In this document: one piece after another, positions 22,433-37,479 of the stretch | How positions within the stretch are numbered: the first letter of the stretch is position 1 | Layout of the letters: each line of letters opens with the position of its first letter | Origin: Glossina fuscipes | Taxonomy: Eukaryota > Arthropoda > Insecta > Diptera > Glossinidae | DNA: 64,000 nucleotides | Reading direction: 5' to 3' | Assembly: GCF_014805625.2 (NCBI RefSeq) | Contig: NW_023998416.1 | Coordinates: 30,568,068 to 30,632,067, forward strand | Translations under genes and position numbers: made by a program | Notes under the pieces: generated by a model | What the model was told of the DNA's origin: nothing | Database searches by the model: none | The model's input: only the letters and a program-made list of their open reading frames with translations

Positions 22433-24373
22433 ACTGCTAGTTTTAATATTTGTAGAAAAAATTTGGTGACAATGGTATTTGGACATTAAATGGATATGAA
22501 CGGAGTTAGGTGAGATGTAACCGATTTCTTGAATCCCCTTTCTTATAAACTTTAAACTATAATATATGTATGTATATATATTTTACATTATTTCTTTTTT
22601 AAATATGGCTAATAATACGGCGATAGACAGAAAGTAACAAGGGAGAGGGTGAACACTGACTTGATTGTCGCGTCTCTTATCTATCTAAGTCATGTGTGTG
22701 CATGAAAAATCATTATATTATTGCATCATACGGTAAAAAAGGCCATGCCGGTTGCCCTTTTAAATATCCTTTCATATAAGAGTGAGTACTCATGAACAGG
22801 AAGCTTGTGGTTGGCAACAAGTTATAATTTTTGATATTATATATGTAACGCACATTGATGAAGGATTGCATTAGAAGAAGCGATCTAGGGTATTCAAATG
22901 TCGGTCTGACGACACTATAATGTTTCAATTTATTTATTTTTTTCTTTATATCCGAATGGAGTGTATATCATGAATATTAACACATTATGTCATGCATTGG
23001 ATATCCACATCGAGGTTACAGCTAACACATTTTGCCTAAATGTTAACAAATCTTTTTCTCAGTTAAATTAGCTTTGTTCGAAAATACAGAAAATGTCTTT
23101 TCATCCATCAAATATATGGGAGTTTAGCGCAAGCATTTTGCTACGTAAGCATAACCGTTTAACTATGTAACATTAAATCCTTTGACTAGTGCACAAGAAT
23201 ATTTCCAGCTCGAAAGGGATAGTATAGCAAAAAGGAATTCGGAGCTTAGTATATCCGCTTACACTTAACAAAAAGAACGTTTTCTGTTAAACATATCCTT
23301 AGTAATGCCGAAAGGAGAATGCTTTAAGGACAAAATGTTTAGGTGACACATTTCGCTAGTTTCTAACTGTGGTATCAGCAAAATGAAATCTTTGACTTTA
23401 TTAAAGCGGTTAGACTAACTATCTACTCTTTTAGATTATTTTAGTTGCTAGTACTCGTCTTAACTTTTCGTCTCGGAATTCATTTCTTCGATGATGATTG
23501 AATCTATCAACATCCATTAAATTGGGCATTGAAATTGATGACAAGGTAAGGTAGAATTTAAATTATTCTTTGTAAGTAAAAATTTCCATAGATTTTCACT
23601 CTACATTTGTATTGCATATTGAACTGTATAGGGCTCACAAAGTTTGTTTTGTACCTGTTGTTAATGAAAGATCAACTTAATACACCGTTATTAGTGAGCA
23701 AAAATGAAACAAAAAAAGAAAAAGTAAAAAATTAAATTACAAAAAAAAAAAAAAAACAACAAATATTTCCCATGATTGCAATTTGTACGCAAGTGACAAC
23801 GTAAAAAATTTACAAATAAAACTATAATTAATGAACGGATTTAACGGAATGTACTTTGATGCATTTAGAGAAATCTCGCTACAATTGTACAATCAATGCA
23901 TGTTAATAATTAATTAAATTACAGCCGAGGTTAACTTTTGTTATTGACAGGGGAGAGGAACTCATAACGAAAGACATACATAGATAAATATTTAAGATTT
24001 CATTAAAGTCGCTCTCTTGCAATTTAATACCAATAGCACGGTAAGAAAGTTGCATTTATTAACAAAACGTCGAAAAATTTATTTACTAAGAGTAAGCATC
24101 TTAGCGGCTCTGCCGGTGTTTGACTTTGTACGAATTGGAGCGAAATTGTTTCCCGCTATACCATTAATTGTTAGAGGAAATGTATTAACTATCTGTACTT
24201 ATAAACAGCAAAGTATTCACTGAGTTTCGCATTTTTACAAAACGAATAAATCAATATTGCTTAACTGGATTTCCTCTTTATCGGGTTTTTTTTATTGTAA
24301 TACTGTGAACAAGAAATGAGATGAACTTTTCATTGTAAACTTCACAGTTACTCTGCAATAATAGTGCCATGGA
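22433..24373. other. Intergenic, nothing recognised
   Basis: AT-rich. At 23394-23436 a segment beginning CTTTATTAAAGCGGTTAGAC resembles 45098-45140. An A-run is at about 23739-23755. No gene is seen. Confidence 0.4.
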
Positions 24374-24473
24374 NNNNNNNNNNNNNNNNNNNNNNNNNNN
24401 NNNNNNNNNNNNNNNNNNNNNNNNNNNNNNNNNNNNNNNNNNNNNNNNNNNNNNNNNNNNNNNNNNNNNNNNN
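24374..24473. other. Assembly gap (100 N)
   Basis: Exactly 100 N, the conventional placeholder for a scaffold gap of unknown size. Distances across it should not be trusted. Confidence 0.99.
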
Positions 24474-27400
24474 TCTACGACTAACAATCACTTTGATATT
24501 AAGTTGTAGCAAATTTCAAAAATTAATGGCATTAACAAAAATTGTCTTGCAGATGAAAAGCACCTATCGCGAGGTAAGATTAGATTCATCGTCCGTTGAG
24601 ATTTAGCGAACAAAATTTTCCCATAAACATTAGATTAGATTTTTGATGCTAACATATGTTGGAAGATTAAAATGCAAGATCATGAACGAAAACTGAGATA
24701 TTCTATCATATTGTCGTTTACTGAAGACATTTCCGGCGCCCTTGTCAACGAGATTCTGCAGTTTATCACTGGAGGAGACACAAACTTTAAGTCGCTCAAA
24801 CATAGAGTTTTCTTTGATAGTCGCAATCTCGTGCATTACGAATTTCTTCTAAGAGCCAAGCTCTTAATATTGGATTAGTAAAACAGGATTTCTCATTTTA
24901 TAAACAGATTCACCTTATTATTTGATCGCAGTTGTGTATTTCTTCCAAGTGTGCTGCAAATAGAATGCGTGAGTTTGTATCACTTTCCTCTCCCACGGCC
25001 GTGACGACAAATTCGAAATTTTTCATAAAAAGTGTTATGGTTACTAAATATATGTATGTACATGATGCGCCATAGATACAATGCTTATTAATAAAGATTC
25101 TTGCGTTAGATTGGAAAGGACATAAAACTCTCTCTCTTTCTTCAGTCTTCTTCTGTTTACTTCGCAATTGCATTGATATGCACGCAATATCGGGGTTAGA
25201 GAGGATGGGAGGGAAGAAGAATATGAGAACATTGAAAATGACTAAAATTTCTTTCTTCCAAAACTATTATGTTCGATCATCCTGAGATTATTGAAGTATA
25301 TGGAAACTTATAACTCAGTTATTGATGATAATTTTTTGTTTGCTAAAAAATTATAATACTCCTGGATTATGAATTGGTTGCTAAGAAAATTTGCCCGAGC
25401 TCATGAAATTGAAGATATATATATTAATAAATTTTGCTATGAGTTTGCTAATGATAGTATTGCACAACTTAACTACTACATACAAAGTATCGAACTGTTA
25501 GAGAATCATTAGTATAAGTAAATCATCATGGAAGGGATTACTGTAAGGAATGAAAAAGATTTTTGTTTGTTTGCGAGATGATACGGAAAAAATGTTCAGT
25601 TGAGTATGTTTATTGGCTCGCCTCCAATTAGTATAGAAACTAAAGCTTACAACTTTTCTTTTACATTTACCATCACCGAAGACATATTAGCTGCAGGCCC
25701 GTTATTTGTAATGCTCTATTACTAGATGTGCCAATAAGTTCTCTGTGATGAAATTAGTTGCATGACGCATTCATTTCGTGTGAAATTTTGCGTATACGTG
25801 GCCCGTGTATACCAATGCAGCCACTGGTGTTTGTATGGCATAAATTTCAGCCGTTTACAAATCATCTCTCTATGTAAACCAAAGTATGAGGAGACAATTT
25901 CGCCTTGAAGTATGTTTTAAATAAAGCTGAACTTTATTAAAGCCAAAGAGATCATCATACGCTTTAGAAGTCTCATAAAATTGACCACGGCGACTAGCAT
26001 GAAGAGGATAAAACTTCACACAACAATTCATAATTGATTTCAAAGACATCAACCTTAGCTTTTGATTTTTTTTACAGAAGCCTTGATCTATTCCGAGCTA
26101 CTCTCAGCCTAAGCAATCGTTGATATAAAACTGCGGCAAGGCATTTTTGGAGGGGTCAGAAAACATCGGGCAAGACATTAGGCTACCTATTCTTCACTTA
26201 ACGCACAAAGAGCACTTCGGGAAAGCTGGAAGATTCATAAAAAAAGAATAATTTTTCTGCGAACTTTACAGTTGTATTATGCTTTAATTATATATAATGA
26301 GAAAGATTGTCGATCCACGATTCTTTCGCATTTATTAAAAATTTGTATGCAAACAAACAATTACCTATGAGCCGCTTTCCTGCGCATGAATGGGCGTGAA
26401 TACCTCTTTTATACCCAGCATCGAGGGATGGGTTCTCTTTTCAAAAAATATGCAGAACCTTCGCAGGCTCTATGAAGTATGCGATGAGCGTTACATTCTG
26501 AAACAATCATGTCCATCTGGCCCTTTGTCCGCCTGTCTCTATTTGGTAAGTATTGTTCAATAACAAAGACATCGTTTGCAGATCTCCTCAAAAACGATGG
26601 AAGTGCTTGCACGAAGTCTGGTGTTGACAATAGGCGAAGTTGGCCAGTGTACACGCTCCCAGTATAAAGTCATCTGTGAGGAAATCACCTTTTAAGGGTA
26701 ATTTGCAAACTAGAAAAGACCAGTGGAAAAATTGAAAAACCAGCCACGCCCACCGAACATTATAGACTACAATTTAGCTTTATCGTTTTTCGCCTTAGTC
26801 TATTTAAAGATAACTGTGTGTGGCGGGTATAAAAAATTCGGCCACTGTCAAGTCTGTTAACTTAAGTTTTTTTTATTATTAAATTGTTTATTATTTTATG
26901 TATATTATATTTTTTATTAGATTATTTTTTATAATTTTTTATTTATATTAATTTTTTTTATTTATTTGGATATTTGTGCAATATGTGGTATGCTAATATT
27001 ATTTTCCTATTTATATATATTTATTATTTTTTATTTATGTTATTTATTTATTTGTGATTGTATATAACGTTATTTGTTTTCATAATTTGGTTTTTTTTTG
27101 TGTTTATATTACTTGTTCATACAAATTGTGTTTTTTTTTTTTGTTGTTTATACAATTTTTTTTTATTATATATAATTTTTCTTTTTTATCCATTAGCGAT
27201 CGTTTATGCAAAGTGAGTAACCGTAAGCCGACGAAGACTCGTTCTCATTTCAGCACAAGCTAAACAGGCGACCACAATGAATATAACCTTTATTTCGCTT
27301 TTTGGCTTAGAGACAAATGATTAGCTTTATCAAGTTAAAAAGTATTAATTAGTAAAATTGTAAAATGCTTTTTACAATTCTCGAGAAAAATAAAAAATCT

Positions 27401-30400
27401 GTATTTAATTTCAAATGGAAATAATAAAATTGTTTTATGTTTAATTATATATTTTACATATGTGTAAGATATAATAAACTACAAAGGTATATTTGCTTAC
27501 GCGAATCGTTTCACCCCAAGTAGCAGTGTATGTTGTTGGCAGGTTTTTGTCCCCGAGAATCCTGTTAAAAACCAAAGCATAAGGAAAAGCATATTAAAAA
27601 TGTGCAAATTTTGGGAAAGTTCAGCGTACGCGATTATATTTTTAAAATTTGAATTTTTAGAGTAGCCGGATAGTTTTAAAAGAGCATAAAATGAATACGA
27701 AAACCGTACCGTAATCATGCAGCCAGTTCACGCATAAGTATCGCATAATCATGAATATTTGTTAGGTTGGGGAGAAATTTCCGCAGCATTACAAAACACA
27801 CATTTTTTTTAAGCCGGTCTAATCAGTTAAAGTCTGCTATGCCCGGCAAATCAATATCCGACACTACTATGGAATGACTTTTTCAAAATACGGCATTACA
27901 TCGGAAGTGCATTTCAGACGAAAGTTCGTCCTTGGATCGAAGCTACCAAGTTATAACAAAATATGCCATAAATTGCGACCTGGAGACTGAACATCGTCTG
28001 ACGTCAGGTGTACAGACCGACAGACGTACACGTCGACTTGTATCGACTTGTATTTTCTCCTTATGAAAATCCTCATTTGGTGTGGTTGGTCCAAAAAATA
28101 GATCCTATATTACAAGTGGTGTACTTTATCATAAGCGTCAAGTTCTACAACAAACACGTAAAAATATTGTTTCCTGAAAATTAGTAAACTGTTGGCAAAT
28201 GACGATAAAAATATTTTAGCTGTGGAAGCCTGTGAACATGGAATATGAAAATCAACAGAAATATCAGGGTTCAATAGCTTTCTTTTCGATTCTATTAATA
28301 CTTTATTGTCATAGTAATTTAATTGACATTCTGGCATAAGTTCAAGCGGTAAAGTCAAGTAAATAATATTAGACCCTTTTTTGAAGGCCCATTGCAAAAA
28401 AAGAAGATCGTCAGGCGTTCAGGGGGAACAGGGGGAAGAGAAATATTTCCTCTCTGGGAAAACTCCAATTTATCTTTTTCGCTATCACTTAGTCGAGACA
28501 ATAAGACTCGCCACTACCAAGTCGATGCTCACGGGCTCGAAGTAAATAAGTGCAAATAGATAATAAGGTATAGTAAAAGTTTTAGTTTAAGTGGAAATAC
28601 GAATAATGAAAATTTGAAACAAGTTCGTTGAATACTTTACAAATCTATGTTGAAACGTAGCGTATACAAGCCAACACATAACAACAATGGAGGGATAAAG
28701 TTTTCAGCAAAGCTGGAAAAAGTTAGCCAGCGCGTGGCTGGCGTAACTTTTTTTTGAAAAAGATCTTCAATGTCTTTTATGCACAGACGCGCGTTGGTGG
28801 TCAGGAAGGATTATAGACAGACAGAGAAGAGCTTAAATTTGTTTTTTTGTTAAGGAATTTTGAAAGGATTTAAAAATTTGTCGATCTGACCAAATCTGTT
28901 GGGTCGTGGAGAACGTCTTTTCACTTTAGTAAAAACTTCATTAATTCCTTAATTTCCAAGTTGGCAGCTTTTGCTCATTACTTACTACTACTCCGATAAC
29001 AGATTTTGATTTGGTAGAACGTGCTTGTTTCAAAGATTCGCACTGTACGAGACTTAAGCCATTAGTAATGTCAGTTTTTGATTTTATACGCTATACGTGT
29101 AACGCGATGATAGTCAGAAAGAAAGGGGAAAGTGACTGCGGCTTAGTGGCTATGCGTGTTCAATGCCTTTACCGGTTGAGCACTCACTATAACTACGACC
29201 AAGTAAAGTCACACCGCTTCAAGTTTTGATCCCGCGAACCTCAACTTGGCAGTCGCAGCTCTCATCTTCTATGCAGCAGCGCATTGTAAAGGTTCGATGA
29301 GATTTCCTGGCGATCTCCAACTAAGGTACGTTTTTTCGGGAAGAGGGTCCTTTTCATCACCCATCATCACAGCAGTCTCCTCAAAAACGGTACCTAGAGA
29401 GATTAACTTAATTTTACATTCACCTTAATCTCATGAATATGCTTCGGTTGTGTATTTTGTATTTAGGATAACGAAATTTCATTGGATCCCTCTTCAATCT
29501 GAAAATATTATGATTAAAAACGCAACAGAAATTTTCCTCAAACCTAATAAATTCAGATCCTATGATATGAATTTATGCCTATGTATGTGTGCATGGCTTT
29601 ATCACATAGTTGGATGCATGAAGGCATATACGTACGTAGCTGCTGCACGCATATAAAATATAATATAAATAATAAAAAAAAAGATTTCTTTCTGCCTTTC
29701 AAGATGGGATTTAAAATCCTTATTTAAAATAAATTTTTAAATGCATGCAAACAAAAAAAAAAAAAAATAAAAAAATAGTTATCCTTTTTCTAATATAGTT
29801 ATTAAGTAATAAGTAAATAAGTGTATGGACACAGTTATGCTCTCCAATAAATAAATAAATGAATAAATAAATGCGCAAATATATGCATGTATATGTTTGC
29901 TAAAATTTAAAACATATTCCAATTTAATTATGTTAATGCTCTAATTCGACTAATACAAAATACTTCAACAAATTCCTTATGTGCCCTTGCGTACATATAT
30001 ATGCATGTGCTTGGCTACTAAAATCTCGAAAAAGCATTTTAAATAAGTTTTTAATAAATTTCAGTCCGCTTCAGTTATATTATCGAAATTTTAATGCTAT
30101 TATTATTAATATTAAGTGAAAATTTTAAGTTCACCTTAATACGAATCTTGAATACCCAACAGCCAAGATATTTATTTATATTTATATGATAGTGACTCGT
30201 TAAGGAAAATTTTATAAACTTTCTATAAGTATGAAACCTTTCCAATCCATACCCATTGTTCTTTGATAAAAATTACTAATTGCTTTGTCCTTTCAAGGTC
30301 GTCTCTTGTCTGTCTTAACTTGTGGCAACATTCACGATTTCGCTTCTGGCGCAAACAACAGGGAGTCGGAAAAGAACTCTTTACTTCCTTCTTCTTAACC

Positions 30401-33400
30401 GCCGTCGCTTTTTCATATACGGGGAAAGTGTGCTCTATGGCTGTCCATATCAAAATAATGTCGCACTTACAAGCTTGCTAGGTTTTGCAAGGCAAGCGTA
30501 TAGAAATGTCTCTAGAGTCTTACGTGAATGTCTAGTTATGTGAAATTCATTTCGCATTGGCATACGGCATTGGGCGAAATAATATGCCCCTCATCACTTT
30601 AGAGGGGTCCGAATTTCCCTGGTTTTCAGTTAGCATCACTCCACTGGAGTATCGTGTTAGTAACCGAATACGATGTAGTTATCACGTTCCGTTTCCTGGT
30701 CAAATGAGGTCTATCGATACCTATATGCTATAATTATTATGGCAGCGAAGTTTATGCAACATGTCTGCCTTATGAGGCGGCAAACGTCCGGGCGCGCGAT
30801 ACATTATGACCGACGAGGCCACACTGCCACATAAAACGTCGATATCTTTCTAATACTCACTACATCAGACTGTCCGTTCTGCCTTTTCCTTAATGTGCGG
30901 GTTTCCGAAGAAGTACGCCAGAAGACAGACAAACAGACATAAGCTTTGCAGCCCGTACTCATTCTCATTAAAATCATTTTTTCTTCAACGGAAGATAGGC
31001 AGACTTAAATTTTCCAACTTGTAATCTTTTCTACGCTGTAGTTAAGAGCCCGTTTACCATGTAGACACACCGATTTTTTCTTGTCCCTGCCAATGGAACG
31101 TCAAACTGAATATACTGGCTTTCTCCAGTGGTGATGAGCAGACTTGAACGTTTATTTGTAATCACGTACATAGACAAACGTATTAATATTTTGCGTATGC
31201 ATGCATATCGCACGTAGCATATGTAGATGTTTGAGCATTATAAGCCTTAATTAATTGAGTACATTATCGTTAGGGTTATTCAGATTCCATTTTTATGATG
31301 CGCACACCGAAAACAAAGTAAAAACAAATTAGAGGAATTATTATTGCATTTAAAATATTCTCCATTTTTTTTTTTTTTTGTTTTGTTTTGCGAAAATTAA
31401 TCTTTGCAATTATTTGTTTACTACAGTCATACATTATAATTTAAATATGAATGCATGAATGGTTTACATTTAAAGTTTATAAATACATGTATATATGTAT
31501 ATATATATATATATATAGATAATCTTAACTGTCTTGCTTTATATTTAGAATTCATTTGCTAATAAAGAAATCAACTAAACTTTGTTTAATATATCAAGTG
31601 TGTTACACACACACACACAAACACATATATATATTAAAGAAATTTAAAATACCTTGTGCTGCTCTATGTGTTTGTTTTTAGAATACTTTCTCGCTTATCT
31701 TGCCGCAATTTCTCAAAGTGGCTTAGGATTGGAAAAATTATACCGAAACAGGAAAGCTATCAAAACTAGCTTATGTCATTCATAGAATTGACAACGAAAC
31801 GCTGATGCTTTCAACTTCCTAAGTCAAAGTACACTTAGCGAAGGAAAAATCGTGCAACGCATTGAATTAAAATTTCTTTCTCTTTCTCTTTTTCTTCTTC
31901 TTCTTATTAATATTATTATCATAATTTATAAACATAAATTCTTGGATTAAAGTAAGATGAGCCCTAGCAACTAAGACTATCGACCTTCTGAAGTTTCTTT
32001 AATCGTTTATTTGGCCAACATTTTATTTGATGGCATGTTAGTATCTTGGCACACATATTAGTCCAGCACACGTACAGCTAGGCCGTTATCGGTATTTCTA
32101 AGAAACTCAACTTCCCAGCGCACGTTCACCAAGTTCCAACGTCTATCTCGCTAATTCGTACGCAGAATAGTGTTTAGTGGGCATATTTTTACTGAAAAGC
32201 CACTCAGGATTACATTTCGTATTAAGACAACAAGATATTTGTATATTCTTCCCAGATAGTAGGGTACAGTAGATTTCCCATCGCTATTACACTCAGAAAT
32301 ATTTATTAGAAAAGCCACGCAGCGTACATTTTCTCGATCAACATAAAATTCTGCGCGTTGTCCGCTTGTTTGTCTATCGAACTCGTTTGGTTGGTTTAGA
32401 GCTTAGGATCCGATAAATTGAGGGAGAAAGCGGAAAGGAGGCTTGACAATTAAACTCTTATATCGCATATTTTATGTATTCGTAGATCATAGTTTAATGG
32501 GCATAATTAGGTCTGAAATACGCCTGCAATAGATAATTTTAAGTTTGCTAAAGGCATCTTTTTGAAACTAGCGAAGGCTACCTACAAGGCCCATTTTGAA
32601 TTTCAGTCAAATGATAAGATGGTGTGTCAAGAAATGCACCCACATTGAATAGAACAATGTATTGCTTCAAAGTCGAGAGCAAATATTTCTTAGGGCTAAA
32701 AGTAAAGCTCGAAAAGTTGGGAGAGGTAATTGAACCTTGGTTTGGACACAAAGAGCTCTACGAAACATATACATTTTAAGGCTTAGGGTCATTTACGATG
32801 ATCAGTTTAAATTTCGGTAAAGACAATACGAGCACCATAAGCAATAGATCGTATTGATCTAAGCCGGAGTGCAAATGGAGTCTAGACGATTTATGTGTAG
32901 TATGATATTGAGTTAAGGAAAAGTTCGTAGCGTTCGACTACAGCCGCCGTAAATATTGACTGTCTGACTGGAAATTAAGAAAAAAACCTTATGACATTTG
33001 CTAACCCATGCAAACGTAATTGTTCTTCGTAGCAAAAGATTAGATGGCTAGTCTATCTCTATATATGTATTGAAATTCTTTCGCGTAGGCTTTGGAATTT
33101 TATGGTTTGAATTGTGAATGCTTTTGGAAGAGAACTCTTTGCATGCTTTTAGGAAAAAATTGATCTCATTCTTAAACACGTAAATTCCTTCCGAGACAGA
33201 GGGATGGAAAGCTTGAGTAGGCGGTTTAGGTAAGGATCAAGGCTGGTAGATTGTTTTAGAGGCTTACTCTGCGATTGAAGAGCGACGAGTCGCGGTAGTG
33301 TGTCGTGCGGTATGCAGTAAATTTCAGGACGAGTGGGGTGGAAGTGCTAAGCAAGCCTTGTGGTTCTGCGGAATGGACGTACCTCTTTCACCTCTGTAGA

Positions 33401-33707
33401 ACACGTTTTCTTCCTTACTTCTGATAGTTCTACATAAAAGTAATTATCTGATTACCCCTTAGTTACTTCTCTGCATATTTTTTTATAACTCATTTACTCA
33501 TGTAGGGTGACCTATTATTTTATAAATGCAAATAAATTCAAATTTTTCTTTAAACGGGAAAGGCGTCAACAAATCTTTTATAAGCAAACTTTTGAGTTGT
33601 GTTTGCATTGCCGGGATACTTCCAATCATCCAATGCATTCTTCTATATCTACTTTTGTTGAGACATAGGATGAATTTGGATCACGAATTGTTTGAACATA
33701 TTCAATA
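24474..33707. other. Intergenic, no gene supported; repeat traces
   Basis: About 9 kb with only short frames. Traces of family 1 ends are seen at 26410-26440 (TTTTATACCCAGCATCGAGGG) and about 26822-26845 (GGCGGGTATAAAAAATTCGG). The stretch 28990-29410 is GC-richer with a few open frames and may be decayed mobile DNA. TA/CA repeats lie near 31490-31520 and 31607-31632. Confidence 0.4.
26868..27190 (+). repeat. T-rich, A-poor low-complexity tract
   Basis: About 320 bases made almost wholly of T and A, with T strongly dominating this strand (TTTATTATTTTATGTATATT; long TTTTTTT runs). It is low-complexity and non-coding. Confidence 0.75.
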
Positions 33708-33711
33708 ATTA

Positions 33712-34370
33712 ACAAGTAATAAAGTTATATTCGGCGGGGACCGAATCTCGTATACCAACCACTATGCTTTTCGCATTCTACACTTCGAGTCCTTTTAATT
33801 GATACCCATATCGCTTAATATTATTAAGAAAAAATTAATCGCGGCGTCTACCATATTCATCTTAGAATTAACCCATTTTTAGGCTGATAGTATGTCTTCT
33901 TTTGAAGAGTGTACAAAATAGGTTTAGGTCTTCTCTCTTATTTGCCTTATGTTAAATAAACATAAAACATCAAGAAAGTGAAAAAAATAAAATATAATTA
34001 TTCGTAAATTTGTGCGAGCAATGCCGATTGGTTCCATTTTTGGGCGTAAAGAGTAGAGAGTTTTGTAAAGTAAATGTGGAAAATTTCAGCCTTCTGACTT
34101 TAATAATTTTCGAGTAACGAGTAAAAGCCCATAAATTTTTGTTAACCAAATCGGAGTTATGCTCCGCTGCGGGCTTCTGTTCTAACCAATTTGGGCCCTT
34201 TTCAATGCCAAACTGCGAGCAAAAACTTCCAACGTTTCCACCGTTTCTTGATTTTTGCGAGCAAGAGGACAACCCAGACACATAGACGGACAGACACAGT
34301 TAAATCAACTAAGAATTTCATGTTGATCAAGAGTGTATATACTTTATAGGGTCTCTGAAGCTCCAGTGGT
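33712..34370 (+). repeat. Dispersed repeat family 1, copy lacking its 3' tip
   Basis: Opens AACAAGTAATAAAGTTATAT followed by TCGGCGGGGACCGAATCTCG at 33731-33750, a close match to the 11515 head. ACTATGCTTTTCGCATTCTA follows at 33761. The body TTGATCAAGAGTGTATATAC is at 34323-34342, then TTATAGGGTCTCTGAAGCTCC. The final GGGTATAA end is missing. Confidence 0.6.
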
Positions 34371-37300
34371 TAGTATGACAAAGTGCTTAGCAATGATTAA
34401 GTAGACAAAGGAAACGTCTTTATATGTTCACAAAGAAGCCCATATGCCAAAAAGCAAGCAAAATAAAAGCCTCTTTAGCAAGGAAAATACATAGAAACGC
34501 ACTTTTAATGCTTTAGCTGCCAAGAACTCACATCAGTTGCCTGAAAAGTGAATTAGTGTTACCTAGTGCTGGAAAGCATTCAAATATCACGAGTAGTAGT
34601 TTTAATAGAAAGAGTAACAAAACAAATGCTTATCTTGATAATAATCCCTTTAGGTTGAAATTGCTCTGAGTGTAAAGCTGTTTTAATATTGTGAACGCGT
34701 TCTTTAAAAATATATCAAAATGGTCTGCTAACATACCTTAGGAATATTTCTTTTCGTAAGGCATTTCTCTTTCGGTTTGCCAATGGATGGATGATCCTTG
34801 ACATCGTCAACGGAACACGCTTACGTTTCACTTATAGGCACGAAACATGTCATCGAGGCTTGTTTACAATTAACTAACACAACATTTATTCGAGGTATTA
34901 TAGTATAATGCTAAATAAATATAATATTCTTATAAGGATACATATACCCACATATTTATGCACACAACACACACACATGTTATAATCATCTTTTTATCAT
35001 TAAAGCATGAGAACACACCGTATGGGTCAGGGCGAAATCGTGAAGCAAACACTCCCTTAACACCGACTATAATTTACTATGCATACCTATATAATACATC
35101 CAAACCTGTATACACATATATTCATATATGGATGCATATAAATGTTTTTTACACATGCACACACACATATATATATAAAAAACACGCATATCTATGCATA
35201 TGTATAAAATAAACGCAACGTTTTTTTTTAAAGCCTTAATATGGATGCTTGTTTGATTTTATGTACGCACACATACACTCACACAAATACAAGCTTTCAT
35301 GCACACATACGGATAGTTATGTATAGAGATAAATGTAGGTGAGCAAATGAAGATAAAACACCTTTTAGCTGGAAAGAAAAAAAAAAAAAAAGAAGAAAAA
35401 AAGCTTATATTGAAACATATTTTTTTTTCCCTCTTATTATTCTGATCTGTGAAAACACAAACTATTTATTTATAGCTGGACGTGGACTATAAGAGAAAAA
35501 AATATAAAAACAAAAAAAGCGAAAAACGTTGAATTGTTTTTCAACGGCAAAGCCGCGAAGTATAGATATATGTATATGTGATGATAATGCCTTTTACCTT
35601 TCATTGTTTTTTGTGTACTTTTCGTAGTGTTTATTATTTTTTCTTTTGTTTCATTCAATGACAAATTGATGGCATTAAAGCCATTTATATTAACAGAGAT
35701 ATGAATGCAAGTTTTTGTTTTTTCTCTTTGTTTTTCTCTCTTTATTTGATGCATTGCTGGACAGAAATGAAAATGTCAGTTATATTTGTTGTTGTGTTTT
35801 CTGCAATATTTTCACTTTTCATCATTAATGGACCTTCAAAAGGAGTTGAATAATTTTTTGATTGGCAAATGCGTATGTGATGCGTATGACAATTTTTCAA
35901 TTTTTGTTACATAAATTTCTTACAGTTGAGGAGGTACAAACAGCAGCACAGCAAAGATGATGCACCCGTTTACACCTTACGATGAATTTTTCGTTTAGTT
36001 GCTCCCTTCGTTTGACAACATAAGCGTGCATAACTCAAGGCTGTCAACATTACTAAAGCGGATGTTAAAAGTGTCGGAGGGAAAAAAAAATAAGCTAACA
36101 TGTGTATGCGCATAAAAATAAAACAAAAACGAAAACGAAAATGAAACTAAAGGCGAAGAAATATCTCACAAACGTGCAGAGTAGTTGTAGAGGGGCAAAA
36201 AAAAAAAAAAAAAAAGGAATTACTATAAATACGATTAACATCAGTTTCAGTCGATTTGCTTCAACGCTGCGCACCACGATCCCGTCTATGAAAGTCACGA
36301 AGGTCAAAATCAGGTAATGGAATACCTGTCATATTAAATTTATTGTGATGGTGGAAACCAAACGCAAAGACCAGCTCATATATACACTTATGTGTACAAA
36401 AAAAAAAAAAAAAGAAAAGACCTGAGATGAAAACAAAGTGAAAAGAAAAAGTTGCGTTATAAAAAGACTTAAGATAATGAGATAAGTGGCAAATATTTAA
36501 AATGAGTTGAAACATTAACATTCAACAAGACGTGAAGACTACTCAACTTTTCCTCTTCACCGTCAAAATTAAAAATTTAATAATAATTATGATAATAATT
36601 GCTTTGCGTTTCATTACACCTTCCCGTAGGCACATCATCCTCAGTGGAATGACGAGCTATCTGTACATAAGTAAAACAGCGGAAAAGAGCTTACAGTGCA
36701 TCTCGATTAAGACATTCGTGCTTGTTTTGCTTACCTTTCAGCTCAGTAAATCCCATTTGTGTGCGCCTATGTATCAGCACATGAAAGTGCAATTTTGCTC
36801 TTAATTATCAATCAATTTTCAGTTGTTTGACCCATAGCAGCTTTGCTAATTTAATTTGTATTGGAGATTTTTCTGGAGCACAAGCGCTCTCTCCCTATGG
36901 AGGCTTACCTTATTACAGAGCGCCTATCCGATAAATGGACTTGCTCGTAGTGTGACTAAAAATTTATATTCCTTATGGCGTCTTCCATTACTCGTTTTGA
37001 CTTTTATAGAAAATTCGATTGGAAGGCAAAAAATCATCCATACAAAAAGCCACGTTTTCCTGGGCAACTTCATGTGAAACCAAGCAAGAGGATTTGTTTA
37101 GAAATGGAACCTTTTTAATGATTGTCAGCTAAATTATGTTATAAAGTGGAGATCGTTTTGTGCTAACTGCTCCATACGTGCGCATATTTGTTGGACTTAC
37201 CTAATTACGATCACATAGAAGTCAAATAAAAGTTATATTCATACGCAGAAACTACTATTTAGAACAATAACCCGGTTTTAATCATTATTCTTATTAGACC

Positions 37301-37479
37301 TTAAACTAAGATAATTGAAAAATTCTATCTCGGTTATATGAATTTCTCTCTACACGGGCTTTCTCTACGCAATTTTATCTCGATATGAATTAGAGAAAGA
37401 TTTCATTCACTTCATATAGGGCACATCGGCTGATATGTTTGATCATATTACATAGAAAATGAGTAAACAGAATATAATG
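34371..37479. other. Intergenic, simple repeats only
   Basis: AT-rich with A-runs near 35378-35402, 36198-36215 and 36399-36413, and CA/TA tracts at 34960-35180. Frames through these are compositional. Confidence 0.45.
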
